From Hirundichthys speculiger (Eukaryota > Chordata > Actinopteri > Beloniformes > Exocoetidae), in the NCBI GenBank assembly GCA_018398805.1, contig JAGFBZ010000688.1:124001-188000 (forward strand): a stretch of DNA of 64,000 bases. The letters run 5' to 3'. A program made the position numbers and the translations under genes. Position 1 is the first letter of the stretch. Each line of letters starts with the position of its first letter. Shown one piece after another: positions 1 to 12,900 of the stretch. Under the pieces are notes generated by a model that did not search any database, had not been told where the DNA came from, and saw only the letters and a program-made list of their open reading frames with translations.

Positions 1-38
1 AGAGCTTTCTGTGTTTCGATCGGTGTCAAGAAACTTGC

Positions 39-112
39 CTGGACTCCGTCAGCAGCTCGATGAAATGCTCGAACAGGGACAGGTGGAGCTCGTAGGGAGC
101 GTGAAGCCAGAC
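39..112 (-). CDS. wdfy3: wdfy3 coding exon 25, followed by a GC donor
   Basis: Encodes residues 1523-1546, VWLHAPYELHLSLFEHF to LLTES, leaving with AG of a split codon. The donor at 31-38 reads AG|GCAAGT, the strong form of the rare GC donor class; the family sequence continues with serine, which AG plus a following T would give. The intron to exon 24 is 78 bp. The gene continues past position 1. Confidence 0.9.
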
Positions 113-3100
113 CTGCGGGGCAGAGGAGACACTGTTAAAGCCCAGTGGCCCGACGTGCTTCGGTTTAGTCCGCTATCCCTGAACCCTCACCTCAAAGTCG
201 CACAGCAGGTCCTGGAAGGCCGTGGAGTTGGGGATGATGGAGGTCTCGTGGCCGCTGTCGACCGTCCCCACCAGGGAGAAGGTGAGGTGAAGGATGTGGC
301 TGTTGAGCAGCGAGCGCTTCTTCTTCAGCAGCATCGCTAGCAGCTACGCAGCAAACGTATCGGAGTTAGCGTTCGTTTGGAATTAAAAAGTTCCACCGAA
401 TGGGAGAAACTGGCACAAGTAAGGAAAAATCTGGGCAGCGGCACTTCATTGAAAAGCGACCGACCGCTACAAATAAAATCAAAAAATTTAAAGCCACTGG
501 AATGCAGCAATACCACGACTGACTACTCGGGGGCGACAGGGTAAGACGTGGTGTAAGACGCTAATGAGCTCCCCTCTAGTGAGACAAAGTGGTATTACGA
601 GACCCCCACCACATTAGTGCAGCATTGTCAGTAGGTCCATGCGCCCCCATGTGGTCAGTAGTGGTGTTGCTTTTCTGAACTTAGCTCGTCGTCAAAGCGT
701 TATCGTTCTACTAGGGCACGCTGTCAAATATGAAGCTTTTTGTCCTTAAATCACAAATTTCTGTCGTGAAAAAGGCTTTTTTTCTTAATATCGTTGCTTT
801 TTATCAAACAAGTCTTTTTTTAGTCATAAAATTTAGAATTTCAGAAATCACAACTTTTCTTGCAAAATCTCCAAATTTGAAAAAAAAAAAAATTCCTGAC
901 TTTTTCACGAAAAAACAAAAAACAACAATTTTATAAAATCCGACTTTTTCTGTTCTGAAAACCAAGATTTTTGTGGTAAAATCACCAAATTTTACCAAAT
1001 TGTCACCTTTTAAACTTAATATTAATTTTTTTTGACAAAATTATTAATTTTGCATAACTGCTGTTCTTGTTGTGAAATCATAAAATTTTGGCTATAAAAA
1101 AAATAGTTAATTTACAAAGTAGTAACTTTTTGACAAAAAAATTAACTTCTTTTTGACAAAACTTTATTGATAAAAAGTTGCTACATTGTAAAATTACTTA
1201 TTTCTTTTTACAGCCAAAATTTCATGATTTTACAACAAAAACAGCAATTATACAAAATTAATGATTTTGTCAAAAAGAAAAAAAAAATGTAATTTTAAGT
1301 TAGAAAGTGACAATTTGATGAAATTTGGTAATTTTACCAGTTTTAGTTTTCAGAACAAAAAGTCAGGACCTTTTATTTTGTCAAAAAGTAGCAACTTTTT
1401 GTCCAAAAGTTTAGTTTTAGTTGAGCGTTTTAGTTATATGATTGTCTTACAGGCAGTTAAAACGACTATATGACCATATGAATTGCAGCTTTTTAAATCA
1501 CACCTCAGCATGGACCCACTGACAATGCTGGGCTAATGTGGTGGGGTCTCGTAATACCACTTTGTCCCACTAGAGGGGGCTCATTAGCATCTTTCACCAC
1601 GTGAAGTCCCCTGTCGCCACCGTGTGGTCAGGAGTGGTACTGCGCCCAGAAAAGCGTTTCACGTGTCACGAGTCTGACCTGGTAGCCCTTGATGCGCTCC
1701 ATCTCCTTGCTCGCCAGCGGGTTGCTCTTCACAACGCACACCAGAGCCTTGACGGCCGCGTAGAGCCCCTCCACGTCTGACGCCATGGCAACCAGGCCCA
1801 GGATGGCCGCAGCCCCGCCCACGTACTGCAGGTTGGTGGCCACGGGTTTGGGCACGAAGGCGCGGACACCTGAGGGAGTGGAGGGCGGAGTCAGAGGTGT
1901 TGAGTTCAGCCCTCACCTTTAAACTGCAGAAACATTTCAGCGAAGAGGTTTTGTTTTTTACCCAGATATCCGACGACAGCAGCTCCGACGCTTCGCGCCG
2001 GCCCGTTGAGGTGACCGGCGGCGTTGTGAATCAGCTTGACCGGGGTGGCGTTTTCATGGGAGGACACGGCGAGCTGAGGGAAGAGGAGCGAATACGTTTC
2101 AGTTAGTGTCTTTTAATCACTCCCCTATTTCCCCCCTCAACTACCCTGGTTCTCACTGCTTCTACCCGCCGTTTCAGTTTTCAGTTTAGCCGGAGCTAAT
2201 TAGACAGAAATATGAGTCCATCGGGGCAGAAGGCAGGGGGTTGGAGGAGCTGCATGCTGCAGGGGAGCAAAATTTTTATAATTACCAGGCTCTAAATTAA
2301 ATTAAAAAAATTTACAAAAAAAAGGGCTGGGCAAGTTAACGCATTATTATCGCGTTAACGCATTCAATTTATTAACGCCGACATTTATTCTATCGCGCGT
2401 TAACGCATGTTGCTCACATGCTTTCGTTTTAAAAAAATCTGTAACGGGCTGCTGCGGAACCGGAAAACAATTAGCAGGTAAACATACGGAAAAGCTAAAA
2501 CGGACATGGAGAATGGTAAAAATCCGTGAACTTTACAGTTCGGGTAGCAACTCAAGTGCTGATAATAAAAGTGTTTGAACAACAAACGTTATGGCACTTC
2601 ATATGGCAGCAGAACATTCAAATAAAAAAGCGCACTTTACACTACTTTTGAATTCAATTTTTTGATTTTCCGTATACAATGCGATTAATCGTGATTAATC
2701 AGGGAAATCATGCGATTAATCGCAATTAAAAAATTTAATCGTTGCCCAGCCCAAATAAAAATTGAAAACTCCAAAAGCAGCAGTCTCTGCCGTTTTTAGC
2801 TCCTTTGAAATAAATGAAAAATCCAAATGGTGGCATATTTTCATAACCGCCACTAGGCCGGTGGCGGCGACCCCACTGCGGTTTCTCCAGGAGCAACCGG
2901 TAACTCCCGTTCGGCCGCGAAGCCTCACCTGCTTGGCGATGGCTTTGCTGTCCAGCTTGTTGTAGACCTTCCTGATCTTGGCCACCGTCAGGGTGGAGAC
3001 GGAGAGGGCGTGGAGGCTGAAGGACACCTTCTCCTCGGGCACCAGGCCCACCGGCGTGGCCGGCGCCACCTCTGTCTTAGAGTCCTTGCCTGGGGGGAGC

Positions 3101-6100
3101 AGAGAGAGAGAGGGAGGGGGGGAGGAAAGTGAGAAGGAGAAGCAGGGCAGACCTTTAACATGCGGGGGGGGGGGCTTACAGGGCAGGTAGACGGCCTGGA
3201 AGCTTGCCCCACGTAGCTGGGCCCCAGCTCGTAGACGGCGGCCACGCTGCTGGCGGGCAGGACCTCCTCCAGGAAGTTGCTGGGCCCCAGGCGCCACACC
3301 AGGTTGGAGACCTGGCGCTGGGCGGGCGGCGTGCCCACGTACCCGTAGACGGTGCTCACCACGGGGGGGTTGGTGGAGCCGGAGCCGCCGGGGGCGCTGT
3401 GGATGTAGTGAAGCTGCAGGAGAGGAGAAGACGTCGTCACTATCCCTTTATCAGTTATAAGTCACACATCCGGACTCTCCGGACGTTTTTGGTTTAGATC
3501 AGTGGTTCTCAACCTTTTTTGAACAAACGCCCCCCCCTGGGCGCCCCTCATTTGTGCCTGAGCGCCCCCCTGTCAGGACTGACAGAGGGGCGCTATAGGC
3601 AGGCACAAATGAGGGGCGCCACGCCTTGAGAACTATATTTTAAACTTCCATGGTTTCTCAAGGTGTGGCGCCCCTCATTTGTGCCTGAGCGCCCCCCTGT
3701 CAGCCCTGACGTTTCCAGCGCCCCCCCTAAAGGTTCAGAACAGCCCCTGGGGGGCGGTATCGCCCCCATTGAGAAACCCTAGTTTAGATAGATAGATAGA
3801 TAGATATAACTTTATTGTCTGTCACGAGTGACAGAAATTCGTCTTTGACAGGCTCATGTTAAAAACACTAAAAGTAACAAACAAACATTAAAAACAATGC
3901 AATGTTGTGCAAACATACTAAAAAGGGGAGGGGGGGTGTTAAGAGCAGCAGTGTTTAGATGCAGCCAAGCTGAGAACAAACAAACAAACAAACAAACAAA
4001 CAAACAACCCCACCACGGCTACAGTTTCAGAGGCGAGCGCGGACCTCAGCAGGAAATGAAGCCCCTGTTATCAGCTGCCGCTGAGACTTGTGGGCGGACG
4101 TCCAATCTCAGGGGGAGGGTGAAGCCACCTCACCGCAAACCACACGGCGGTCTGCCCCGTTTACAGACCCGTCTCCCGCGCTCCTCCTCCTCCTCCTCCT
4201 CCTCCAGAGAGGACGAGGTTTCCGGTCGACCTTACCTTGACGGTGCTGATGAGCTGGCCGTCGATGTACAGCGTGGCCATGCTGTTCTTCAGCATGCCTT
4301 TGCTCATGACGAGCACCAGGTGGTGCCACTGGCCCTCCACGAATCAGCTCCCCGCAGCGGAAACGGGCGCAGCAGGGCAGGATCTCATAGAAGGAGGCTT
4401 CCTCACTGGACTCGTCCGCTGCTTGAAGAAGGGGGGGGGGGGGCAGAGAGAGTCACAGTTGTTACACCGTAAACACCAGAAGCAGGTAACAGGTAAAAGG
4501 CGAGCTCTCACAGTAGGTCTGCAGCAGCTCCTCCTTGGTGGAGACGGTGAGCGAGCGGTCCTTGGCCGACAGCACCACCGCCAGGCAGACGTAGTGCTGC
4601 TCCGAGGAGGTGGCGCGCCGCACCACGGTCAGCAGCCGCACCGGGTGGGCCTGAGGGGCGGAGCTGAAGCGCTCCACGCAGAACCAGGTGGAGTAGCTCA
4701 GGCCCGACGGAGGCGGGAACAGGCGCTCGCCTGGGGGGGGGGGGGGACAGGAGAGGAGAAATTATCTCTTTCTACTTCGATGTCACCACTATTCATTTAA
4801 TGTGACAAATATCAATCGATTCATTCAGCACTTTTATTATTTTTGCCTGTATACCCCAACGGACCGAGCAGCATCTCTGTCAAAATGAGCCCGAAATCCT
4901 GCAGCAGCATCAAAAAAAAAAAAAAAAAAAAGACGACGACAACAGGAATGGCTGCAAGCGTCTCAGTGAAATGTTCAACAGGTTTCCTGAACCAAAAAGA
5001 GATGATAATGAACTCCAGCTGGAAGGAAGATAATACTTATTCATAGGGATGCACGATAACTAACGAAAATAATGATGTCATTCCGATAACTCCGATATCA
5101 CGACGAATAGCCCTGATAACATTTATTTCTGTCAACACAGCAGTGCCTCGCTCCCTCTGAGTCTTGAATGACCGGCAGTGAATGTTATGTTCAAGTAACG
5201 TCGGCATAATCAAAAAAATGATTATTTAATAAGGAAAATCAAGAATACTTGTTAAGTCAGTCATAATTTTAGTAGTTGCTGACTTAAAAAATAGAAAAGG
5301 CTGAAAGAACGACTAGCAAACGAGGGAATGTGGGAATTTACGTTACACCTTGAATGCAGCCTGCAGCACAGCGCTGATCACAACAAACATGGCGGCGTGG
5401 AATTTCATTAAAGTTTCAGAAGAAGATAGTTTGGTGGTTATTTGTGACAAATCCTCCGAGTGAATTCTACGAGGAGGGAAGCAGAAGCTTTAATACGTAA
5501 AACCTGATCGGCCACCTACAACATAACAATCACTTCCATGGAGTTTTGAAATCATGCTAACGCGAGCTAACGGAAGCTAATGCTAACGTGCACAAGCTAG
5601 CAGCAGTCTCCCCTCTACTCTCCCTCATCTCTCTCATCTAAAGCTTCCATGAGATTAAAAAATAAAGAACAAAAACTACTGAACCTCGTTTACTTTAATT
5701 AAAGGTATTAATTTAAATTGAACCACAAGTCAAAATCCTTTAAATGTTAATCTTTTTCAGTTAGTAATTCTGATGCATGCATTTCCATCAGTTCAAGGAG
5801 CCTTTATTTTTTATATCAGTCAGTAATGAACCTTATTTAAGTTGATGTGAGATATCAAATAGGTTTGTTTGATAGCTTTATGAAAATATTTGAGAGGCTT
5901 GACAATAGTTTTTTAATGGAAAAAATAAATATCTGTTCATTTAAAAAGTCAAAACTGTTTTTGATTTTGTTCATAGTATTGATGTAATGATCTTAGGTAT
6001 ATGTGTGTGTTATCTGTTATCAGTATCGGTTTTAAAAAACAGTTATCGTGCATCACTACTTATTCCATGTTTATCATGGGGGGGGTTGAGGTGCTCCTAG

Positions 6101-6900
6101 ATGATGTCATCCCCACATACGGGGGGATCGCAGTGGGGTAGGAGGAGGAGGGAAGGAGGTTAAGGGATGAAGATGAATGAGGTAAGAGGAAGGGAGGGAA
6201 GGTGACAAAGAGAGGAGACAGTTTTAGGGCAAAGGAAGGGTGGAAACAGTGAAGGGAGGAAAAAGAGCTGGGCCCCGTGATAACTGATAGAAAGGATGAA
6301 GGAGGAGAGGAAGGGAGGGAAGGAAGAGAGGAGAGAAGCAGAGGGGAGGAGAGGAGAGGCATCTAGCTGAGCTTCATAAATATTAAATCATCCTACATCT
6401 TAGAAATTTAACCGTAACGTCCCAGATTCATCTCCTATCTGGCACACAATAAAAAAAATAAATAAAAAAAAGGGAAGAAGCTTTTTCTTTAATGCTGTCT
6501 CATAAAATCTTTTTTTTTTTTCCTTTTTATGGTGCCTTTTCCAAGAGATTTGTTCTCGACACCACTCATCTGTAAGTTAGAGGATCTGAAGCATCTCTGG
6601 TCACGGAGGAGACCGATGACGCTTCTGGGTCGGAAGAAAAGAAACAAAACAAAAGAAGAAGAGCTTTTCTTGTTTTTAAATGGGTGAAGTGGAGAATTAT
6701 TGAGAGGTTTAAACAAAGAAGATGAAAGAAAGTAAAAAAAAAACAAAAACAAAAGGCAGGAAAATAGAAAAAAAGCGTCGCATAAATGCAAAACAGACGA
6801 AGCAGAATTACGCAACGACGTGAGCGGGACGAGCGCGGTGAAAAATTAATGACATACAAGAAAATGTCGAGTTTTTCAAAGAGGAGGCGTTTCTTCTTTT

Positions 6901-6949
<49 letters not shown>

Positions 6950-9900
6950 GTTGTTCTCCGTCGCTAACGATCCCTGCAGGTACAGAGATAAACGGATTCG
7001 CGCAGCAACACCTGTCTGCATCAGATCCTTCGTTCGCTGAGTGAACACGTCCGTTCACGTGTCAACATCTGTAGGAAAGAAAAAAAAAAGAAGAAAGACC
7101 CTGCAGGGCCTCATTTCTGCTTCCCGAGGGTTCTGGCTGCTCACTCTGACCCACTTCACCTCCTTTCCCAGCATCCTCCTCTTCCTCCTCCAGAGAAACA
7201 TCCTCCGCTTCCTCCATGTTGTCTGGATGCTTCCCAGCAGGCCTCTCCATCTCGTCCGTCATGTCCGCCACGTACCGCCACGACTCAGACGTCCCGCAGC
7301 AAACCCGGACGTCCACTCTTCGACCCACGCAGGGGTCTTTCGGGGAGGCACCGAACCTACCGTATTTTCCGGACTATAAGCCGCTACTTTTGTCCCACGC
7401 TTTAAACCATGAGGTTTATACAGAGATGCGGCTTTTCTATGAATTTTTCTTCAGCCCTCAGGGGGCGCTCTAGCAGGAAGTGCAAAAACCAAAAAACAAA
7501 ACCAAGTAGTTAAAGGCTATTCTGTTTTTGTTCAGTAGCCTATGTTGGCTATGCTACTCTACATTCATTTTGTTTGTTGCTTATATGTGACAAAATATAT
7601 ATTTCGTTTAAATTTTAATGGGTGCGGCTTATATTCAGGTGCGCTTTATAGTCCAGAAATTACGGTATTTTAGTTTCCTTTCACGCTCGTACGTTTTGCC
7701 TCCGTTAACAGCTGAGAGATGTTACCTCGCTTCAACCCCAAGCCCCAAGCTTCAACCTCGACCCCCGTCAACAGGAACCTGGGACTGGTCTCGGACCTGC
7801 AGGGGCTCCTGAAAATCCCCACTGCGGACGGTTCCTGGTCACGGAGGGAAGCGAAACCAAGCAGCTGTAAACGGGCCTGGACCTCCACGAATGGAAAACA
7901 TCTGAGCGGCAACCGAATGTTTGCTGCTCAACCGGAGACCATTTCCGGAGAACCAACGCCACTTTTCCCAGCAGGAGGCCGCTCTGTTATGGATTCTCAC
8001 CTGTTCCCATCCCGCTCAGCACGGCGCCGTCGCTGACCCCGGAGGCGTTGGTGTTGTTGGTGGGGGCGTTGTGGGGCGCCAGGCTGGGCAGGAACAGACA
8101 CCTGGGCGGGACAACGGAGGACAGGTCAATGACAGTCGCAGCTACATTCCCCTCAAACCCCCCCAGAAGCTCACCAAAACTTTCAAAACAACTTAATTTA
8201 TGCACTTCTGCGCTACGATATGCTAATTTCAGCCGCCTAATATCGGAGGATTAATTATGCACGAGGCTCGCTTTTCAGGACGGATCTGCACGCGCTCAGT
8301 CAGTTACATCTTCTTGTGCAGGAACTGAGGTCAGTGCAGATAAAAACCCCAATTAATTAAAAGGAAAGGGACGACAACTGCAAGCTTGTGGGGGAGGGGG
8401 GAGGGGGGGAGTCAAGCGTGGGTGCTCTGCCATCTAGTTTTCCCGAGGACCTCTGCAGCATCTTCTGCTGACTCACCGCCGCTCAGCGAAGGAGCCATTT
8501 CTCCTCTTTAATCATCCAGAACCAGCGCTGGAGGAAATAAACCTGGCCATTTTAAATGTATTTATCTATATCTGCGACACGTCCATCCTCGAGCAAAACC
8601 GTCACGGGGGAAAGGCAAACAAATTAGCTTTTTTTTTTTTTTTTATATACTACAAAACGTCTCCAGATGCGGCGCCCGTCCCCTTTAACGTGTTCCCTCC
8701 CTTATTAAATCAGCACAAATCAATTCACTGTAACAGAACCGGTCCGAACTTTTAAGGCACAAACACAGAGGAAGAGATTTATACACTTGCAACGCTCCAT
8801 TAAAGGGCGAACGCACGACTCAGCACAAATCAGAAGAAGTGACGACTCCTGTTACGGATGTTCCTCCGGGTTTAAGAGCCAAAACTCCTCTCGAAAAACC
8901 AAAAAACAGAAATATTTACGAATTAGCTACTTGATTCACTAAATCAATAAGATTGACGAAGCTGTAAGACCTCCTGTGCCGAAAACTCAAAACTTTTGGT
9001 TCCTAGAAAAGAAGTTAATTTGCAGTAATTCAAATATTAAAGGAAGAGGAACTATAAATTAAACTCAATGGCGGTCTTTAAAGGTAGGGTAAGCAGTTCT
9101 ACATCTTTTTTTTTTTGTCATGTTTAGGGAATATCCCATCATTTACTCGCTGCTCATACTGTGAGTATGCAGTCAAAAAATAAATTAAAAAATCAACAGT
9201 TTCCTTGGCTGCATGACCTGGAAACAGTACTGGAGACCCGCCCCCCCATTGTAACAAACATTGGTCCAGCCAGTCACCAACAAGAGGGGAGGGGCTTGTA
9301 GTTGTGCACATGAAGTAGAGGAGGAGAGGCTTGGAGGTCCTCAGATCATATCAACAGATGTGACATCATCAAGAAATCGCTTACCCTGCCTTTAAGTTGC
9401 TTAAAATGGAGAAAAATCCTTTTATTTATAGTTTTTTATTTATAGCGCAGTGCTTTTTAATTGTTTTTTTTAATCATTCTGAAGTACAGTGATCCCTTAT
9501 TTTTCGCGGTTAATGGGGACCGGCGCCCCCCCGCGAAAATCAAAATTACGCAAACAGGAGCCGGAGCCCCCCGAGCCTAAATAATGTGTTTAAAATATGT
9601 TTAAAAACCCCAAAAAAGTATCGAGTCACTGCAGCGAAACAAGACAAAGGCTCAACTGTGGTCTTTCTGTTACCTTCACAGCCTCTGGTCTCTGAACCAT
9701 AGTAAACAAACCGCTCCTATTGTGCTATTTTTGCCTCGTAATTAGCGGCTAACACGCTAACAACAACAAAAGAAAAAGTCCGGTTTTCTCTGCAGGAACT
9801 TGTAACGTCACACAGGTTGTATTGTTGGGCTCCTGTCGGTTAACAGAGAATATAAATCTATACACGCTGGGCTGCTGTTGATGCTCACTACACTTTTTAT

Positions 9901-12900
9901 CTAACCTCGTTTTAGTTCTGCCGTCCCACGACACACACACTACATTACCCATAAGGCCACACCATTACCCATAAGGCCACCTTCTTAAAGGGGCCAGGCC
10001 GGCTCACAACATTTCTTCGCTGTGAGAGAACGCGCACAACATCCTGTGATGTTTCCGTGATTTTTTTCTTGATTTTTTTTTTATTATATATTTTTGAAAA
10101 ATCCGCGAATAACTAAAATCGCTGAACTTAAAGCGCTAATTGGCGAGGGATCACTGTAGTTTAACTACTTGGAGGTATGACGGCTGTGAAGCTGATGTAG
10201 AAGCACCCTGGTTGGGACAAAAATGTCCAAAGAGAGCCCAACGTGACCCAGTTTTGTTTTTGTCAGGGTTTTTTTTCCACCTGGACAGGAAGTTCAGAGG
10301 CCAGGGTTGGCCAACAGGACAGCGACCCGAAGGCTGGCGGGGATTCAACGGTCCAGGACACTTCCCAAGGACACAAACAGCCGCCCCGCTGAACCGGCAG
10401 GTGTCTTCTCTCTCCACCTCGCCCATCGCCTTGATGGGACGACACCAGAAAGGTGCTCCCCCCCTCCCAGACCGACGCCACCCCCCCCGGTGAGTCGGCC
10501 GGCTGGATGAGGGCGCATCCATGTGTGTTGGCCTGCACGAGCATGTGAGCAGAGCAGCGCGCACGAGATTCCCAACAGCAGCGGAGGCATCAATATTTCA
10601 TGTGGACAGATGGGGGAGGACGTGGAGGGCGTGTGCGCAGCCACACGTGTGTGCGCGCAGGCAGACGTGTGTGTTTCCTCCCGTGTTTGTGCTGCTTGGA
10701 AAGTGGGCCACTGCCTCTTGTTTTTCAGGAGATTTTCCCATTTCCAGCGCTGCTCAGAAATGGCGGACGCGCGATCGCTGAGGAGCCTCTGAGATCAGCA
10801 GGGGAACAAAAATAGACTGAACTTGTTTGATCTGGATGATCTGAAGATGCGCTGGTGCTGTTTTAACGGCAGCAGCCTGTATGTGTTACACGCTTGTGCA
10901 ACAAGTGTGTCTGGATCAAATCAGACGGATGACCTTGAGCTGGCGCCCTTCTTCAAGTTGACACGTCTCATCCTTGCAGCCCGGAGCTCAAACAGGGATT
11001 CCCCCCCGATGACTTTCTATCCGTCTGCCATCTGCAACGTCTTTGGGCTGTTCACACATAATGACTAGGGTTGGGAATCGAGAACTGGTTCCTGTATAGA
11101 ACCTGTTCCTGTAGAGAACCTGTTCCTGTAGAGAACCTGTATAGAACCTGTTCCTGTAGAGAACCTGTTCCTGTAGAGAACCGGTTCCTGTAGAGAACCG
11201 GTTCCTGTAGAGAACCGGTTCCGTGTGTTTCAGTTCCATGGAATCGTTTGGCAGTTTATCTAGCGATTCTCTTATCGATTCCAACCAGCACGAATCTCAC
11301 GTAATTTACGCAAGTTACGCACAGTCAGTTCCAGAAAGCACTTACGTGATTAAGCTACGTCGGTTTAGCACGCGCATTGGAGTTGTAAACAACAATGGCG
11401 CCCACCAGGTTCAAACGCTCCAAAGTTTGGCTTCACTTCACCAAAGAAAGATGGCAACAAGGCAACTAGCAGTCATTGTAAAGTGGAGATAACAGCGTCG
11501 GGAGGGAACACGGCTAACACGCAGAAACATTTGCGCATACAACACGTGATAATGTTAAACGTGTTTTTGACGCGCTTCGGACTTCGGATCACAGCCCCTT
11601 CTTTCCCTGGCCCAGAGAGTGGATCAGGAGATCCAGCTGTGCACTATAAGGCCAGAAAGATCACGTATCCTTCCTGAAAAAGCAGACATGCTAATTTTTC
11701 TGTAAAAGAATTATTAATTCTTCATAGTATTTGCAGATTTGTACTATGCACCGTTCCATTGTATTTGATAGTATTTATCTTTATTAGTATTTTTGAGTGC
11801 TTAGTGAGCTCATATATCCTTTTAAAAACAAGATTTTTTAATTTCTATTAGGAAAAATCTGTTAGTAAAATGTTACCACATTCTTGTGTATTTGCACAGT
11901 TACATATTACAACAGTTAACACGTTATCCAGGCTTTGGGCCTCTTTTGACCTCGCTGTTGAGTTTGTAAGGTTGTAACTTCTAAGTAAGAAAAAAAATGA
12001 TGCTAATAAAACTGTTTGTTCTCCTTTTTCCCCAAATTAGAAAGAGATTTATATAGAGATATTTCATTGCCCTTCACTATTGAAAAAAGGAGAAAGAAAA
12101 AAAAAAACAGATTTATGAGACCAGAGAGCCGCTAATGTTTAAATCGAGGTCGTGCAGCCGGTTGGTTCGGAGCCCATGTCGCCTTTAATATGGGTGGTCA
12201 TGTGAGGAACCGCCACCTTGGAGGAATGTATGAGAAGAACCGGACAAGCTAATGCCAGGCCACCCAAAGCTTCTTCCTCACATGAGGCGTGTTGTGAAAG
12301 GGAAGTTCGATCACGGCTGAGCTCGTGTTAAGCAGCGATGATAACTGCCGTCACTTTACATTAGTTCTGATCAAATCGATCCGAGCGTCCTCATTCATGC
12401 CCTCTTTGAAAAGACGAGCCGGGTTTTATTCAGTGGCGACTGAATGAAGAAGCCGCTGGTTGAAGACATTCGGGATTTTGTTCCTGAACTTGAGGAGGGA
12501 GCGCTTCAAAATCGCTGTTTGATGGTGCAGCAGATAGGTGTGTGTCAGGTAGGTGTGTGTCAGGTAGGTGTGTGTCAGGTACGTCTGCAGAGGTGACCAC
12601 CAAGGTCACGTCCCTGCGTGTCTTCTGCTCTGACTCTGGCTTAAACCCGCTGGGTGGGTCTGACGGCGGCGGCGCACAGGAGCAGCCAACGACACGATGA
12701 GGCGGAAAATAAGCTCCATCTGTAATGCGCGGCTCCACATCTGGGGCCGAATGACGACCTCCTGCTGAGACCGCTGGGAGACTCCATGAAGAGGCGGGAA
12801 AAGAAAAAAAAACCTTCAAAACCCAGTGAAAGTGATCTGGTAGAGAGATTTACATTTAGTAGTTAACGGGCGAATGAGCTGAAATATTTTTATGTTCTGG

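Noticed and set aside
6489..7048. Minus-strand open frames rich in S, F, L and K
   Set aside because: They span the purine-rich tract and the (GT)n run; low complexity explains them.
9749..9952. Minus-strand frame seemingly conserved with sequence near 29100-29270
   Set aside because: Both lie in copies of MITE family G; the similarity is that of the repeat, and the second copy does not keep the same frame.
10140..10815. Cluster of overlapping open frames on both strands
   Set aside because: GC-rich sequence gives chance open frames; none resembles a protein family.
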